In this document: in pieces, positions 47,073 to 58,880 of the stretch
Layout: each line of letters opens with the position of its first letter
Position numbering within the stretch: position 1 is the stretch's first letter
NCBI GenBank assembly: GCA_905221605.1
Contig: CAJNDS010002701.1
Span: forward strand, 62,001 to 126,000
Reading direction: 5' to 3'
Source: Symbiodinium natans
Taxonomy: Eukaryota; Sar; Dinophyceae; Suessiales; Symbiodiniaceae
DNA length: 64,000 nucleotides
Translations under genes and position numbers: made by a program
Notes under the pieces: generated by a model
What the model saw: only the letters and a program-made list of their open reading frames with translations
Told to the model about the DNA's origin: nothing
The model's database searches: none

Positions 47073-47478
47073 TGTAGGATTTCAGGGTTAAAAGGACTCC
47101 CGGAGCTCCTCAGAAGCTCTAGCATTTGCAGAAAAGGCACCTCAATTCCAAGTGAAGCGCCACACCACTACAGCCGAAGCTGTATAGGCCCCAAGCCAGC
47201 TGGACCTAAACCTCAACCCTCAACCCTCAACCCAAAACCCAAAACCCTAAACAACCCTGAACCCTAACCCTAAACCCTAAACCCTGAACCCTGAACCCTC
47301 AACCCAAAACCCTAGACCCTAGACCCTATACCCTAAACCCTAGACCCTAAACCCTAAACCCTAGACCCTAAACCCAAAACCCAACACCCTAAACCCTAAA
47401 CCCTAAACCCAAAACCCTAAACCCTAGACCCTATAGACCCTACTCCACGAAGGCATACCAGGCTCTGGGTCTGCCCCG
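47073..47478 (-). CDS. Two exons with telomere-word introns, unknown product
   Basis: Minus-strand exon 47444-47478 follows GGGGATGCCAG, reads GQTQSLVCLRG and ends at GGA|GTAGGGTCTATAGGG. Exon 47073-47140 continues in phase 0 (VPFLQMLELLRSSGSPFNP…) and ends CA|GTTTAGGG. The intron between them starts with the 240-bp telomere-word block (47200-47443). No domain is recognised. Confidence 0.43.
47200..47443. repeat. Telomere-type repeat block (CCCTAAA), many variants
   Basis: About 34 units, mixing CCCTAAA, CCCTAGA, CCCAAAA and CCCTCAA. Confidence 0.96.
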
Positions 47479-47518
47479 CTGGCATCCCCGAAAGGGGACC
47501 CAAGGTTGGCAAGGCCTC

Positions 47519-48073
47519 GTTAGGGTTTAGGGTTTAGGGTTTAGGGTTTAGGGTTTTAGGGTTTAGGGTTTAGGGTTTAAGGGTTTAAGGGTTTAAGGGT
47601 TTAAGGGTTTAAGGGTTTAAGGGTTTAAGGGTTTAAGGGTTTAAGGGTTTAAGGGTTTTAGGGTTTTAGGGTTTTTAGGGTTTAGGGTTTTAGGGTTTAG
47701 GGTTTAGGGTTTTAGGGGGTTTTTTAGGGTTTTAGGGGGTTTTAGGGTTTAGGGTTTTAGGGTTTTAGGGTTTTAGGGTTTTAGGGTTTTAGGGTTTTAG
47801 GGTTTAGGGTTTTAGGGTTTTAGGGTTTAGGGTTTTAGGGTTTTAGGGTTTTAGGGTTTAGGGTTTTAGGGTTTTAGGGTTTAGGGTTTAGGGTTTTAGG
47901 GTTTTAGGGTTTTAGGGTTTTAGGGTTTTAGGGTTTTAGGGTTTTAGGGTTTTAGGGTTTTAGGGTTTTAGGGTTTTAGGGTTTTTGGGTTTTAGGGTTT
48001 TAGGGTTTTAGGGTTTTAGGGTTTTAGGGTTTAGGGTTTTAGGGTTTAGGGTTTAGGGTTTAGGGTTTAGGGG
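47519..48073. repeat. Largest telomere-type repeat block (TTTAGGG, TTTTAGGG, TTTAAGGG)
   Basis: About 555 bp: TTTAGGG units, a run of about ten TTTAAGGG units (47576-47655), then mainly the 8-bp TTTTAGGG mixed with TTTAGGG. Confidence 0.98.
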
Positions 48074-49069
48074 CTATGTTTTGTTTGTCGTAACAATGCC
48101 GCTTTCTTTTGCTTTTTATTGCGCATGTTTTTTTGTGGGGGAAGGGGGGTTGGGAGGGTGGGGGGTGGGGGTGGGGGGCAGGGTAAGGAATTGGACTTTA
48201 AAGACGCTCGCCTGTGCTTACCCTAGCGGACAAGAGGGCAGCCTGTGAAACCGTAAACCCTTAACCCCAAACCGGATCTCAGGCTGTAACTGCAACCCAT
48301 GGCCGGAGTTGGGGCGCTAAAGGGGATTGGTGTCGGTCTCCATTTTTGAGAGAGCGTAGCCATAGCGAAAAGGGCGCAGGAGTTGCGTAAGCTAACAGCC
48401 AAAAAAAGCGGCGAAACCTACAAACGAACTTCAGCAAACTTTTGTTCCAAATTGGCGTTTTCTTGACCAGGTTCTTTTCAGAATTCATCCCTGAACTGAT
48501 CTCTCAAAGACCGTGAACCATCCATCTAAACACCTAAACCTGACACCCCAAATCACAAAGACTAGGCACCTTTCACCCACAACATTAGCGACGGTAGCCG
48601 GGCACCGTGCCGTCTTGTCAGGTGCCGGGGTGACGTTGATGGCGGTGAAGCTGGGCGTCCCGTCCTTCTTCCTAGCGTGGAAGCGAAGATTGGGACTTTT
48701 TCAGACTGGGGTCCATCCGAGGGCCTAGCATCCCTACCGGGTGTTCTTCTGAAGGTCTTGGGAATGATTGAGGGCATCCTGAGGTAGATGTTCCTGCGAT
48801 TTGCGGTTGAAACCTAGCCTCTAGGGATGCTAGGGTCGAGAGCCAGGAATTCAGATTGATGTCCAACAGAGTCTGGTCAAGTTTACTTCAACTCCTCCTT
48901 TCTTTGAAGGGAGTTTTGTTCCTAAACCATAAACCTTAAACCCTAAATCCCCTTTTCTTCCCCTCAAAATACAAACCGAGTCCTCCGGCCTCAGTTCCAA
49001 ACCAAGCACTTAGCCGAAGCTTCTGAGGGCTTTCACCCTAAGCAGAACGGGAACTGACCAGAACTCAAG

Positions 49070-49109
49070 AAACCCTAAACCCTAAACCCCCAAACCCTAA
49101 ACCCTAAAC
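49070..49109. repeat. Telomere-type repeat (CCCTAAA)
   Basis: Five units, one with extra C, abutting exon 49110-49157. Confidence 0.92.
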
Positions 49110-49439
49110 CACACTTTGGGAAAGAGTGAACCTTGCGGTCTCAAAGCTTTTGGCAGGCTAGAGTCCCAAAGTCTCCAGACACCCTGCCCCAAATCTTGGG
49201 ACAAAGCCCCTTACACTAACAGTCCTTAATGGGGACTATAGTACCCGCTATTCTAATCCCTATTAAGGACTGATAGTATAGGAGGGAACATACCAACCTA
49301 AACCCCGATAAAGGCCCATTTGGAAACAGCCGGAGCCATGTGGGGCCCGCACTTGCCACGCTCCAGCTCGAACTCCAGAACATCGCCGGTAGTGGGGACG
49401 AAGCCTGGCGAACAAGGGAACCATTCTTGGGAGTTTCGT
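49110..49439 (-). CDS. Cold-shock-domain-like gene, two 3' exons
   Basis: Minus-strand exon 49304-49439 follows CCCTTAACCCTAG and reads RNSQEWFPCSPGFVPTTG…, then GDVLEFELERGKCGPHMA. The spacing G-x4-F-x4-G-x2-GP matches the last strands of the cold-shock domain (GxxVxFxxxxGxxGPxA), a nucleic-acid-binding fold. It ends at GGG|GTTTAGGTTGG. Exon 49110-49157 continues in phase (PAKSFETARFTLSQSV) and ends at G|GTTTAGGG. The N-terminal half of the domain (WFN, GFGFI motifs) was not found. The 146-bp intron consists largely of a MITE family 1 copy. The plus strand of 49379-49437 is also open (NIAGSGDEAWRTREPFLG). Confidence 0.52.
49206..49297. mobile_element. MITE family 1, diverged copy inside an intron
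   Basis: Shares the internal CACTAACAGTCCTTAATGGG and a right end GGAGGGAACATACCAA with the copies at 13033 and 18494. Together with GTTTAGG at the donor it makes up most of the 49158-49303 intron. Confidence 0.65.
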
Positions 49440-49440
49440 C

Positions 49441-49618
49441 TAGGGTTAAGGGTTTAGGGCTTAGGGTGTAGGGTTTTAGGGTTTTAGGGTTTTAGGGTTT
49501 TAGGGTTTTAGGGTTTTAGGGTTTTAGGGTTTTAGGGTTTTAGGGTTTTAGGGTTTTAGGGTTTTAGGGTTTTAGGGTTTTAGGGTTTTAGGGTTTTAGG
49601 GTTTTAGGGTTTAGGGCA
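49441..49618. repeat. Homogeneous (TTTTAGGG)n array
   Basis: About 18 consecutive 8-bp units TTTTAGGG (from about 49468), with a few 7-bp units at the ends. Confidence 0.97.
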
Positions 49619-50373
49619 TCAGGTCCTCAGAAAATGCATACAGCCATTGTTCCACTTCTCGACTTCTCGAGAGGCATGACAGGCATGAGAAGCAGCACTG
49701 AGCAAATTCTGGCCCACAAGGACGAAGTTCATGGTCGTCGAACATGGGCAGGGTTGAGGGTTTCAGGTTTAGGGTTCAGGGTTTAGGGTTTAAGGCTTAG
49801 GGTCGTTAATCTTGCACAAGTACAATCAGCACCTACGCCGAAATATGATTGCTTTGGCTATCACAGTAATCCACTTCCACATGCAAGCTTGTCCAAGACT
49901 CCAAAGAGTCGTCGCGACAAAACGCCCTAAGCTGAAGCTCTTCGCCAATTTTGAAAACACCAGTTTGTGTGACTAACAAAGCTTCCGGTCGCAACATTAA
50001 TGTACACCTGAAAAGACTTCAATACAACACGCTCAGCTCATTTTGGCGCAGGCAATCCAGAGCAACGTTATTGTAAATGTGCAAGTGTCATGACGAACTT
50101 GCTTATGACGCTTTTTCAGAAGGACGCGCACTGGCAACAGGGGCGTGATCAAAGTGGGCAACGAACGAAATAGTTGCATGCTGAAAGCCTAGTGGCGGGG
50201 CTTGCTCATTCTGCAGGAAGGTGCTGTCATGGAAAAGTCGCTTGTCCCTTGCTTGACATGCCGATCTTGCCCGGCGATCTGCTGCTGCTGCTGGAACGCG
50301 GAGGCTGGAAACCAAAACGGCACACTCAGAGGTGACAATGACGTGGAGGCATCTGACAATGGCTCTGCAATGA

Positions 50374-50412
50374 GCCCTAAACCCTAAACCCTAAACCCTA
50401 AACCCTAAACCT
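50374..50412. repeat. Telomere-type repeat (CCCTAAA)
   Basis: Five units. To the right, both strands carry an open exon-like segment (50413-50515; minus donor A|GTTTGAAGGTTTAGGG, plus MRMYEDVRAACWDYS…). Confidence 0.93.
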
Positions 50413-50519
50413 TCAAACTGTTCAACTTGGCCCGCGGCCTCCCACGCAGTGATGCGAATGTACGAAGATGTCCGTGCAGCCTGCTGGGATTACTCGCAAC
50501 CCACACTACCTCTAGGGTG

Positions 50520-51240
50520 TAGGTATGTGTAGGTCTCAAAAGCTTATGAGGCTTATGAGGTTTATGGTTGTTTATGGTGACTTCGGATGAACATCTGGCG
50601 GACGGGAAGCCCGAACAGAAGCTTGGGCAACTTTCATACAACACAAGTAACGTGGAAGGCGTGCGGTTGGGGAGTGCTCTGCGGGGCGCCTGCCATTCCC
50701 AAAACATGGCTGACTGGCAACTTAATTTGCACAACGTCATAGTTGATCTTAAAAGTGTGCAAGGGCCACGGCAGACATGCAATCTAAAGAGCGAGCACTC
50801 TGTGTCTCTCAATGCGCTGTTTCTCCCTTAACAAAACCAGCACAACCCACAGGCACAACGCACCCAGGCCCGCAAGCCCTGAAGAAGAACAGCCCCCTCA
50901 GGCCTAAAAAAGACGCACTGACTCATGGACCACCAAAACCCCAAACCCGGGTTGAGGGGTTGCAGCGTAAAGGCTCTAGTACAAGTTCTTGGTGTTTGCT
51001 TGCTGTCTTTTAAACGGAAAGGGGCCAATGAGAATGCAAATCCAGCTGGCGGGCAAGGTCAGTTCGCGCGCCTGGAATGGTGGCGAAGCCTTGTCGTAGC
51101 TCATTGGAAAAAACAGATATACGCTTCTTACTGCGGCTCTTCATCTCGGATGAGAGAAGGCACCACATGCTTCAGAAGCCCTTGATCCCTGTAACTCTTA
51201 GATCAACATGTGAGGATCAGAACTCATGGGGGTCTAGGGT
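50520..51240. other. No recognisable gene
   Basis: Only short ORFs on both strands; no domain, RNA gene or array was recognised. Confidence 0.35.
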
Positions 51241-51242
51241 TG

Positions 51243-51465
51243 ATCCCTGGTGCGGAGTGGGTGTGGTGTGCGTGTGGGTGTGGTGTGGGTGTGGTGGGTG
51301 TGGTGTGGGTGCGGTGTGGGTGTGGTGTGGGTGTGGTGTGGGTGTCGTGTGGGGGTGGTATGGGGCTGGTGGGGGGTGTGGTGGGGGTGTGGTGGTGGGG
51401 GTGGGGTGGTGGTGCGGGTAAGGTGGGTGTGTGGTGTGTGGGGGGGGGGGGGGGGGGGGTGTTAA
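51243..51465. repeat. (GTGTGG)-type G/T-rich microsatellite
   Basis: About 220 bp of GTGTGGGTGTGG words ending in a run of about 20 G. Strong G/C strand asymmetry. Confidence 0.93.
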
Positions 51466-51479
51466 ATTATGTGGCATTG

Positions 51480-53270
51480 AGGACTCCGGACTTTCTTGTC
51501 TGAGGCCAGCAGCGGGTGCGATCTGCCGGGTCCCCCCACCAAACTCCGGTTGTAAGCTAATGCCCGCTAGGTAGCAAGCTCCAAGTTCACATAGGAATGG
51601 CTACTGAAGCTTACAGGAAATCTGGTGTGCTAAATAGCCTTGCCCTGAGCCCAAACTCGCAATAATGCACCTCACACATCTCTTTCAACTTCACGTACCG
51701 GCTGAGCTTCCAAACGGAAAGTGGGCTTCTGTTCAGGTCTTACGGAGTTTACAGCATCCAAAAAAGTGAATCCCAAATCTCACCTACTGAGCTGGGCCTA
51801 TCTTCTCTGCAGCAGAAGCGACCCCACCCTTTCTCGACAATCCAGGAGTGGATGACGCCGCGGATGCGGCTGTTCGACTGAGGAGCTTGAGGCTTTAGGG
51901 TTTGGGCGGGGAGGGGGGGGGGGGGTGTCAGGGTGTTTTTGGGGTTTTGGAACCTTTAGGAACCTGGAACTAGGAACCTTTAGGAGCTGTGTCAGGTTTA
52001 AGGGCCTTCAAGGGGGGGAGCCTTTCGAGCGAAGTTTTGGCATCTTCCGGCCCCAGATTGTACGGCATTGAGGATCTTGACTTGTTGACTTGCTTTTGGG
52101 TCCTTTCTCCTTTTTTGGGGGAGGGGGAGTTGAAGAACGGTGAGGATGTAACACAATGAAGCATTTTAGGCGGAAGGAGTCCCTGGATTTGGTTCAAGGA
52201 TGTTCCATTTTGCAGGAGTTTCAAGTCGGCTTGGTGAAGTTGGCGCTGGGTCGGATATAGGGCCTCTGCTCCATGGCCTCAACACCTCCCCATTGGCTTG
52301 AGGGTATAAGCGTTTTGATTAGCCTGTGGGTCTTCGGGATGACTCTTTGGGTGTGCGGGGAGGCACCGCCTAGCCCGCTTGCTCTGTCGCGATAAAGGCA
52401 TGAGAACATGCCTGCCAGATGCGAGGCAACTCTAGAACTTGAACTTGAATCAACTTCTCCAAGCACTCGAAGAGTGACCTCTACACCACCGAACGTCGAT
52501 TCCCTTATCCCCTGCTTGCATCTGTGGACCAATGAACCCTTTCAGCCCCTACTGTAAACCCTCCCCCCCCTAAACCCCTGCAGCTCCGGTCCTTTGTCCC
52601 GTCCATGGGTGAGCTCCGATTGGGGCCCTTCTCGTCGGACATGGGGCCATACCCACCCTCCTAGCGCTCCGATTTAGGTTCGAGGTGTTTTGGGGAATGA
52701 GGTTGAGATTTCCGGGCACAGGGTGCTCTGCACCATCTGTCTCGTGATTTGCATAGAGGCTGATTGGGTTCTTCACCCTGCTCTCTCCAACATGCATCTA
52801 AGCCTCTTTTGGATAACAAGTTCAGAATTCCCCAAAGCGGTTTCAATTTTAATTAGGCAGACTGCTGAGGAAAGCCAACTTGCGCCAGTCGCATCCGGTT
52901 AGGAGGGGTCCCGGAACCCTACCGGTCCTAGAAGCCTAACCCCAAGCAATTAGCAAAAGTTGTAGTTATTGTGACCGCTAATTGTGGGCTGTAGCATCTG
53001 GAGCTCGTAAGAGTCAAACCCACCGACCAACCCTCGGCGCACAGGGCCATGGGGGGGAGGGGGGGGGGGACCGGATTGACTTTGTTGAATCCTCAGGGCC
53101 GATCATCACTTCGAGCTCGGGGCGTAAGGACAATTCCGGGTTTATGGTGGTCAGCCGACGTTTCTTGACGTCTCCACTCACCGATCCCACGGGCGCCAGT
53201 AGCTCTCAGAGTGGCCCCCCCGTCGTCGTGTTCGCCTCCAACTGCCCTTCGGCGCATCGAGCCCATGTCC
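51480..53270. other. No firm gene
   Basis: A minus frame at 53100-53210 with a perfect GTGAGT donor (GSWRRTRRRGGHSESYW) is suggestive but isolated. Otherwise only chance ORFs and poly-G runs (51920, 53051-53069). Confidence 0.35.
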
Positions 53271-53274
53271 CAGC

Positions 53275-53395
53275 AAATAGGGTTTAGGGTTTAGAGTTTA
53301 GGTTTAGGGTTTAGGGTTTAGGGTTTAGGGTTTAGGGTTTAGGGCATAGGGTTTAGGGTTTAGGGTTTAGGGCTTAAGGTTTTAGGAACTTCGAG
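53275..53395. repeat. Telomere-type repeat (TTTAGGG), partly degraded
   Basis: About 16 units, including GAGTTTAGG and GCATAGGG variants. Confidence 0.95.
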
Positions 53396-53483
53396 GCGTC
53401 ATGTCAGCGAATCTTGCTTCCTAGACTTGACCTGGGCCCATGCCAGACACCCTTGGTACATCTTTTTTGGCTCCTGAAAAATA

Positions 53484-53524
53484 TGTAGGTAAGTAGGTAG
53501 GTAGGTAGGTAGGTAGGTAGGTAG
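53484..53524. repeat. (GTAG)n microsatellite
   Basis: Ten GTAG units, the first with one mismatch. Confidence 0.96.
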
Positions 53525-54681
53525 GAACCTTTGGGTTGAGGGTCTAATTCATGAGGGTCGCGGCCAAATCTTTGACGGCGCAGTCTAAGGAAACCGGGCC
53601 ATAACACCGAACCCAATCCTTTAACGCTCACCCACTCAGCCCCGCAGATGACTGGAACGCCATCTTTGGAACGTGTCTAGGGTTGAGAGTTGAGTCTCAG
53701 AATTTCCGGATGACTCAGGGTTCAGCCATGGACCATCCCGAACCGGGCTTTCGGGTCTTAAGCTTTCCCGGGTTTCAGGATCTAGTTTTCGGTGTGCATG
53801 GAGCCTCTTTTGCGATGGGCGCGTTGACGTTGCTCCTTGGCAGGGCTTGGGATTTAGAGCCCCGAAGCCCCCCGATGCCTCCAAACCCTTTGCCTCTATC
53901 AAGCAAAAACATTCTTCTGGGCTTAGGGTAGCTTGTGCCTGGCATTTAGTATTGGCCTTTCTGGGTCCTCTGCTGTACGCCTTTAGGACCCCAAGACCTC
54001 CCTCGGGCGCCCTTTCATACCGAGAGAACGCGGATCCGGTGCCCTTGTTTGTCGTTTGGCTTCTGGCCACGGACAAAAAACCTTAGACCCCAGAAACCCC
54101 TAACCGTAACCCACCTTAGCCTTAGACCTGAACATCTTAGCCTCGAACTCGCAGTCCTCAACCTTTGCCCAGAAAACACAAGGCGCTGCGATAAGGCCAG
54201 GAGGTTCACTCAACGAACAGGTCCTCTGAATGCCAGCTGAGGGGCACATTCACGGCCTTGAGCTGCATGGAGTCGTCCTCCGCGCGACTCATCTACGAGG
54301 AGTTTGGAGAGGCCGTTGAGCTCTTGGAGTTTGAGGTGGGGTGCAGTGGAACACTCAAATCTCGCCTACCTCAGCGCCAAACCTCAACTCAAGGGAGACT
54401 GAACCCAGCACCCACACCGTCCACCCGTTTAAACATCGCGCAGAAGCCGAATCCTAAACGATGGCATCAGGGCTTCGCGGATCAAGTGTGCCTGGGGCTT
54501 GGAGCTTACCGGGTTTTGGAGTGGGCTTTGCGAGCTTTACATAAAAGCCCACCTCAAGACGGCTTCGGCCCTACTTCTGCTGGCCCTTGCCCTGCGTCAT
54601 CGGGTGGGAGAGCGGGGATGGGGTGGGGGTGGGCCCTAAGCCCGAAACACGAAACCCTAAGCCCTAAGCCCCTATCGAAAC

Positions 54682-54750
54682 TTCCCGGGCCGTCCATCTT
54701 AAAGGGTTCCACGTCGAAGTAGACGCGGTCCCCGACCTCGAATGCCGAAT
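54682..54750 (-). CDS. Cold-shock-domain-like exon, second locus
   Basis: Minus-strand 69-bp exon after CCCAAGCCCTAAG, reading SAFEVGDRVYFDVEPFKMDG, then PG, and ending at A|GTTTCGATAGGGGCTTAGGG. V-GD-x-V-x-F-DVE followed by GP matches the penultimate strands of cold-shock domains. The upstream minus-strand sequence (54760-54850) contains GFGFG-type residues, but these could simply come from telomere-derived words. The rest of the domain was not located. Confidence 0.5.
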
Positions 54751-54999
54751 CTTAGGGCTTGGGCCCGGGCTTGGGGCTGTTGAGGAGCTTGATGAGTTTA
54801 TGCTCTACCCCAAATCCGAACCCAGGAAACAAACCTTCGGAGGCCCACTTGCCTCATGACCCTATTTCGAATGCTTTCTCGTCTTGGATGGTATCCTGGT
54901 CCATTTTGCTTCTGCTATGAAAGACCGCGAAACCGTTCATAAGCAAGACTCACGAGCGGCCGTGACGAGCAAACTATGCAAACAGACAACCAACCACAC

Positions 55000-57440
55000 C
55001 TTTTTGTTCACTTGCCACATATTCTGCCAATGCTGTTCTTACGAAATCCGCCCATTCAAGTTTAAGAGTCTATCATCAAGGCTTCTTGTGGACCGTTCGC
55101 TCACCCATGACTCCACCTCCATGCCAGACTTGAACAAGACGTATTGACGCCTGCTGACACATTTAACAGAAATACAAGAAAGTTACATTAGAAAGAACAA
55201 ATCTGATTTGCGCGGAGAACCCTGCAAACAACAAATAAACTGGCAAACTAGTACCCGCGCGAACAACGGGAGGAGACCTCACAAGCAGAGCCCATAGACT
55301 GCGCTGGGCCAACTATTTACCCGTATGACCTCTCATGGCTCTTCCTTGCGAGGATCCCAGAAGGAGCGTCGATGGACCGTGGAAAGGGACTTTATCTGGA
55401 TCCCTTCACAGGCCGGATCTAAACCACTACAAGCTAAACACAGATGGTGGTTTACGAAAACAGGTGACCCCTAACATAGACCCCCAAATAGTAGGATCCC
55501 CTGAGAAGAAGGACCATAAGGTTCCCCTGGTGTCGTAAACCCCCAGATCGCAACTCTCCTTCCATCGACACCGAGCTGCATTCGGCGGGTTCCGACAGTC
55601 TTGCGATTGGAGCAGGACCGGCTGTTCTGCGCGGCTGAGGTTCGTAGGGGGCTCTCGGGACGGATGGGACAATGCCGGCATAAGGTTGACAGCAGTTGCA
55701 GAAGACCCGCTTCCTTAACTAGTCATGGCCAGTCATGGCTGCTGAAGCAGCGATTTTCCTTCCAAACTCTTTAGCCACCTCTAAAGGAGCCCAGATACAG
55801 GGAGGTGGCGAGGTGAGGGGGGGTCTTCTTGGGTTGAGGGAGGTGTGCTCGTCCCTGCCGACATTGCCAACTCGGGAAACGTCGCTGACGCGTCGTCTAT
55901 ACTACATGATGATGGGCTAGCTAGGGGGCATCTGCTGGGCTCTGCCGCACTTTGAAATGTCAGGCTTGTAGCGAGCATCAATTTTTAGGCATCCCTTGGC
56001 TGCCGATGCAGACAACAGCCGACTTCGAGCCAACTAGAGACAGAAGACAGTTCAAGGCTAAACAAGAACTCCTGCACCACAATACTTTCAGACCACACCC
56101 CCAAAACCCGAAATGAATGCCGATCCCAAAATTCCCCTCCCGAAACAAACTTTGGCCAACTGAGCTTCCGCGCTATAGATGTCAGGCTCGATGAACCCAA
56201 AGCCTATCACAGTTAAGAGATTGAGGTTTTGGGAACCCCTTATGCCACGAAGAATGCACCTTCCTGTGCTCAACGATATCCCTGTGCTCTTCCCAAACAT
56301 TCTGGGCTTTGCGTCGAGTCAAGGGTCCCTTTTGCAAATCAAGCCGCAGACCTATAGCCTCCATGTGCAGTGTGCATGCAAGTTTCGCTGCACGGTAAAG
56401 TCGGTAAAGCTTACAAAGCTTGACCATACTTGGTTGCGGGAATCCCCAATCGGCTCACTCCTTCTTTGTGCTAACAGAAAGCCCGGATCGTCCTCGTTCC
56501 TGTTGAATGAGAGCCGGGAAAATGGAAAGTAACATCCTTCACCGCTCCTAGAAGATTTGAGACGAATGAGGAAAGAAGCGAGAGGAAAGGGGAGGTAGAA
56601 AGCCGATCGAGAGAGAGGGCACGAGATATCTAATTTCATTTAACATGTAGTTATTCATCTTTCTTCTTGTTATTCCTTCTGAACTCCTCTATACTGTTCC
56701 CTCTGGCTCCTCAGTCACAAAGAGAAATGCAACCAGAAGAAGAAAGGGAATTCTCTTCCTTCGTCTCTTGCATGACAACAAGGGAAAAGAAAAGGAATGG
56801 CAAGGGGCAAACGGAGGCTTTGGATTTGAAGGGTTCCGGTTTAACTTTTAACTTTGATCATTGTACGGGCTATGTAATTGAGTGCCCAAGTGATGCCCAC
56901 AGATGCTTGAAGAAACCAAGTCACTCTATCCGCACAAAACCCCTAAACCCCTGAACCCAATCCTGACAAGATCATCCTGAGCCGGAAGGTCTCCACCAAG
57001 CCGATTTTAGGGTTCAAGTTCGTCAGGATATGGCGGCTAAGGGTTTTTCTAAACCCTAAACCCGAAGCCCTAAACCCTAAATTTGGGACCCTAAAGTAGC
57101 ATGCATGGCAAGGCCAAAACCCCTTAAAATCCCGAAGCCCCAAACCTCCGACTCGGCCGAACTTGGGGGAGGCCTCTGAACCCAACTGGCGCGTTTTAGA
57201 GGGTTTTTTTCGGATTCACGGCTATACCGCCTCTAGACTTAAGCCGCAAGCCCCGGAAAGCTTAGGGCAGTCATGGCCTACATCCGATGCCAAGCGGCCT
57301 TTCTCTGCGTTCCAGAAACAAACCTCACGTCACAGCGTTCGCCCTACAAGGATTCAGGGTTTCGGCTTACCACAACCGCCCCCTCCCAACCTAACCCCCG
57401 GCCTCTCATCGCCTTCGATGGCACCCTCCCGCTTCCTCCC
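55000..57440. other. No firm gene
   Basis: Only chance ORFs and telomere words at 56940-56958 and 57045-57085. Both strands are open around 56960-57030. Confidence 0.35.
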
Positions 57441-57455
57441 ACGCACCCAATCAAG

Positions 57456-57992
57456 TAATATATATATATATATACATACGTACTGCATATATGCATATAT
57501 TCCTATACATGTGATATTACGACAACATATGTGTGCGTGTGTGTACATATATATATATATAATTATATATGTATATATATATATATATTATGGCTACCCC
57601 CCCCCCCCCCGGTTATCCGCGCTTTTTGTGGTTATCCATGCTTGTTATGAAGCTTTTTTTGTGGTTGTCCATGCCTGTCATGGTAGTGAATCTTCTGTCA
57701 TGGTAGTCAATCAGTTAGACCATGTCAGGGACCGCGATGAGGAGCACGGCTACCTCCCTGCAATCTTGGTTCTTGGTTCTTGGTTCCGTGCCGTTGCAAC
57801 ACAAACATATGCCAAACACATAGAGATTATACACCACACTGAAAGTAAATATAAATCAACACGGTGGGGCTGGGAGAAAGACAAAGGACACAAATCACGG
57901 AGAAAACGCACACACACACAAAATAAGCAGAAAAGGCCGTGGATAACTGGGGGGAGGGGGGTACGATACATATATATATATATATATATATG
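57456..57992. repeat. Three (TA)n tracts around a 330-bp segment
   Basis: TA-rich runs at 57456-57476, 57546-57590 and 57966-57992, with a poly-C run at 57598-57610. The ORFs over them are not credible. Confidence 0.9.
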
Positions 57993-58064
57993 TATGTGGT
58001 CCCCCCCTTCAAAGATCCATGCTACTTTTTGTCTTGCACAAGCAAAAAAACCCTTAGCCACAAC

Positions 58065-58440
58065 AGTGCTGTGCTGTTCCAAGCGTTTTGGGGTCTGGAA
58101 GCAACAGTGTTGGGACAGCACAGCAGTTTTGCTTCCCCAGACCTCAAAAGTTGTCCCCACACAAACAATCCCAAGGAGCAAACATGCTGTACTGTCCAAT
58201 AAAGTTCAAAAAAAAACAATCTTGTGCAACCTCCACGGCTCTCGCAGCTGGCAGGCCTAACAGGTTGGGACAGCACAACATTTTGCTCTTTGGAATTGGT
58301 TTTTTCGGTACAGTACAGCACTTGGCGAACCATGGACGCCAAAAATGTGTAGTCCCAAACTTGTCGGGGTCTCGAAGCAAAAAGATTGGGACTGCAAAAC
58401 TTCTGGATGCCCCAGACCTCAAAAGTGCTGTACTGTCGTT
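58065..58440. repeat. Duplicated nested-hairpin element
   Basis: Two diverged copies about 277 bp apart. Each has a 5' arm GGGGTCTSGAAGCA (58089-58103; 58366-58379) and a complementary 3' arm ending CCCCAGACCTC (58130-58145; 58405-58420). Copy 1 also has an outer pair GCTGTGCTGTTCCAA / TTGGGACAGCACAGC. Words of the form TGCTGTACTGTCC recur between them. Confidence 0.65.
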
Positions 58441-58811
58441 AAGACATCTTCATCTGAGAAATCCACCGGTTTTATGCGTCATAAAGTATAAGTAGGAATT
58501 CAAATTCAAAGGCCACAACGCACACATCACGTATACACCACAGACAAGCATTTAACACACAGACATGCTCTTTCTACACAATGCACACGTCACATGCGTT
58601 GCGCGCCGCGTGAACCACGCCCTGAGACCTCGCTGCGGCCGAGGTTTGGGCCTTCTACATGGGGGTGGAGGGGGGGGGGGGGGGCGTCTGGCGGTTGGGC
58701 TGCGAGATGGTGTATAGACAATATATGCTGTATATTCTGTATAAAATGTAGGGATACACTTGAGGGGCAAAGCCGAGGACAACGAAAGCTAGCTTGGACA
58801 ATATGGATTAT

Positions 58812-58880
58812 GTAGACACACCGTCCGCCACCTCCACCACCACCGCCACCACCACCACCACCACCACCACCACCACGACC
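58812..58880. repeat. (CCA)n microsatellite
   Basis: CCACCACC-type run of about 70 bp with GAC/AAG interruptions. Confidence 0.92.

Noticed and set aside
47200-48073. CRISPR array, suggested by regularly repeated units
   Set aside because: The units are contiguous 7-9 bp telomere variants without spacers, in a eukaryotic context.
54263-54603. Plus-strand exon chain starting MESSSARLIYEEFGEAVEL
   Set aside because: Phases match but no domain was found, and the confirmed-looking neighbour exon at 54682 is on the minus strand.
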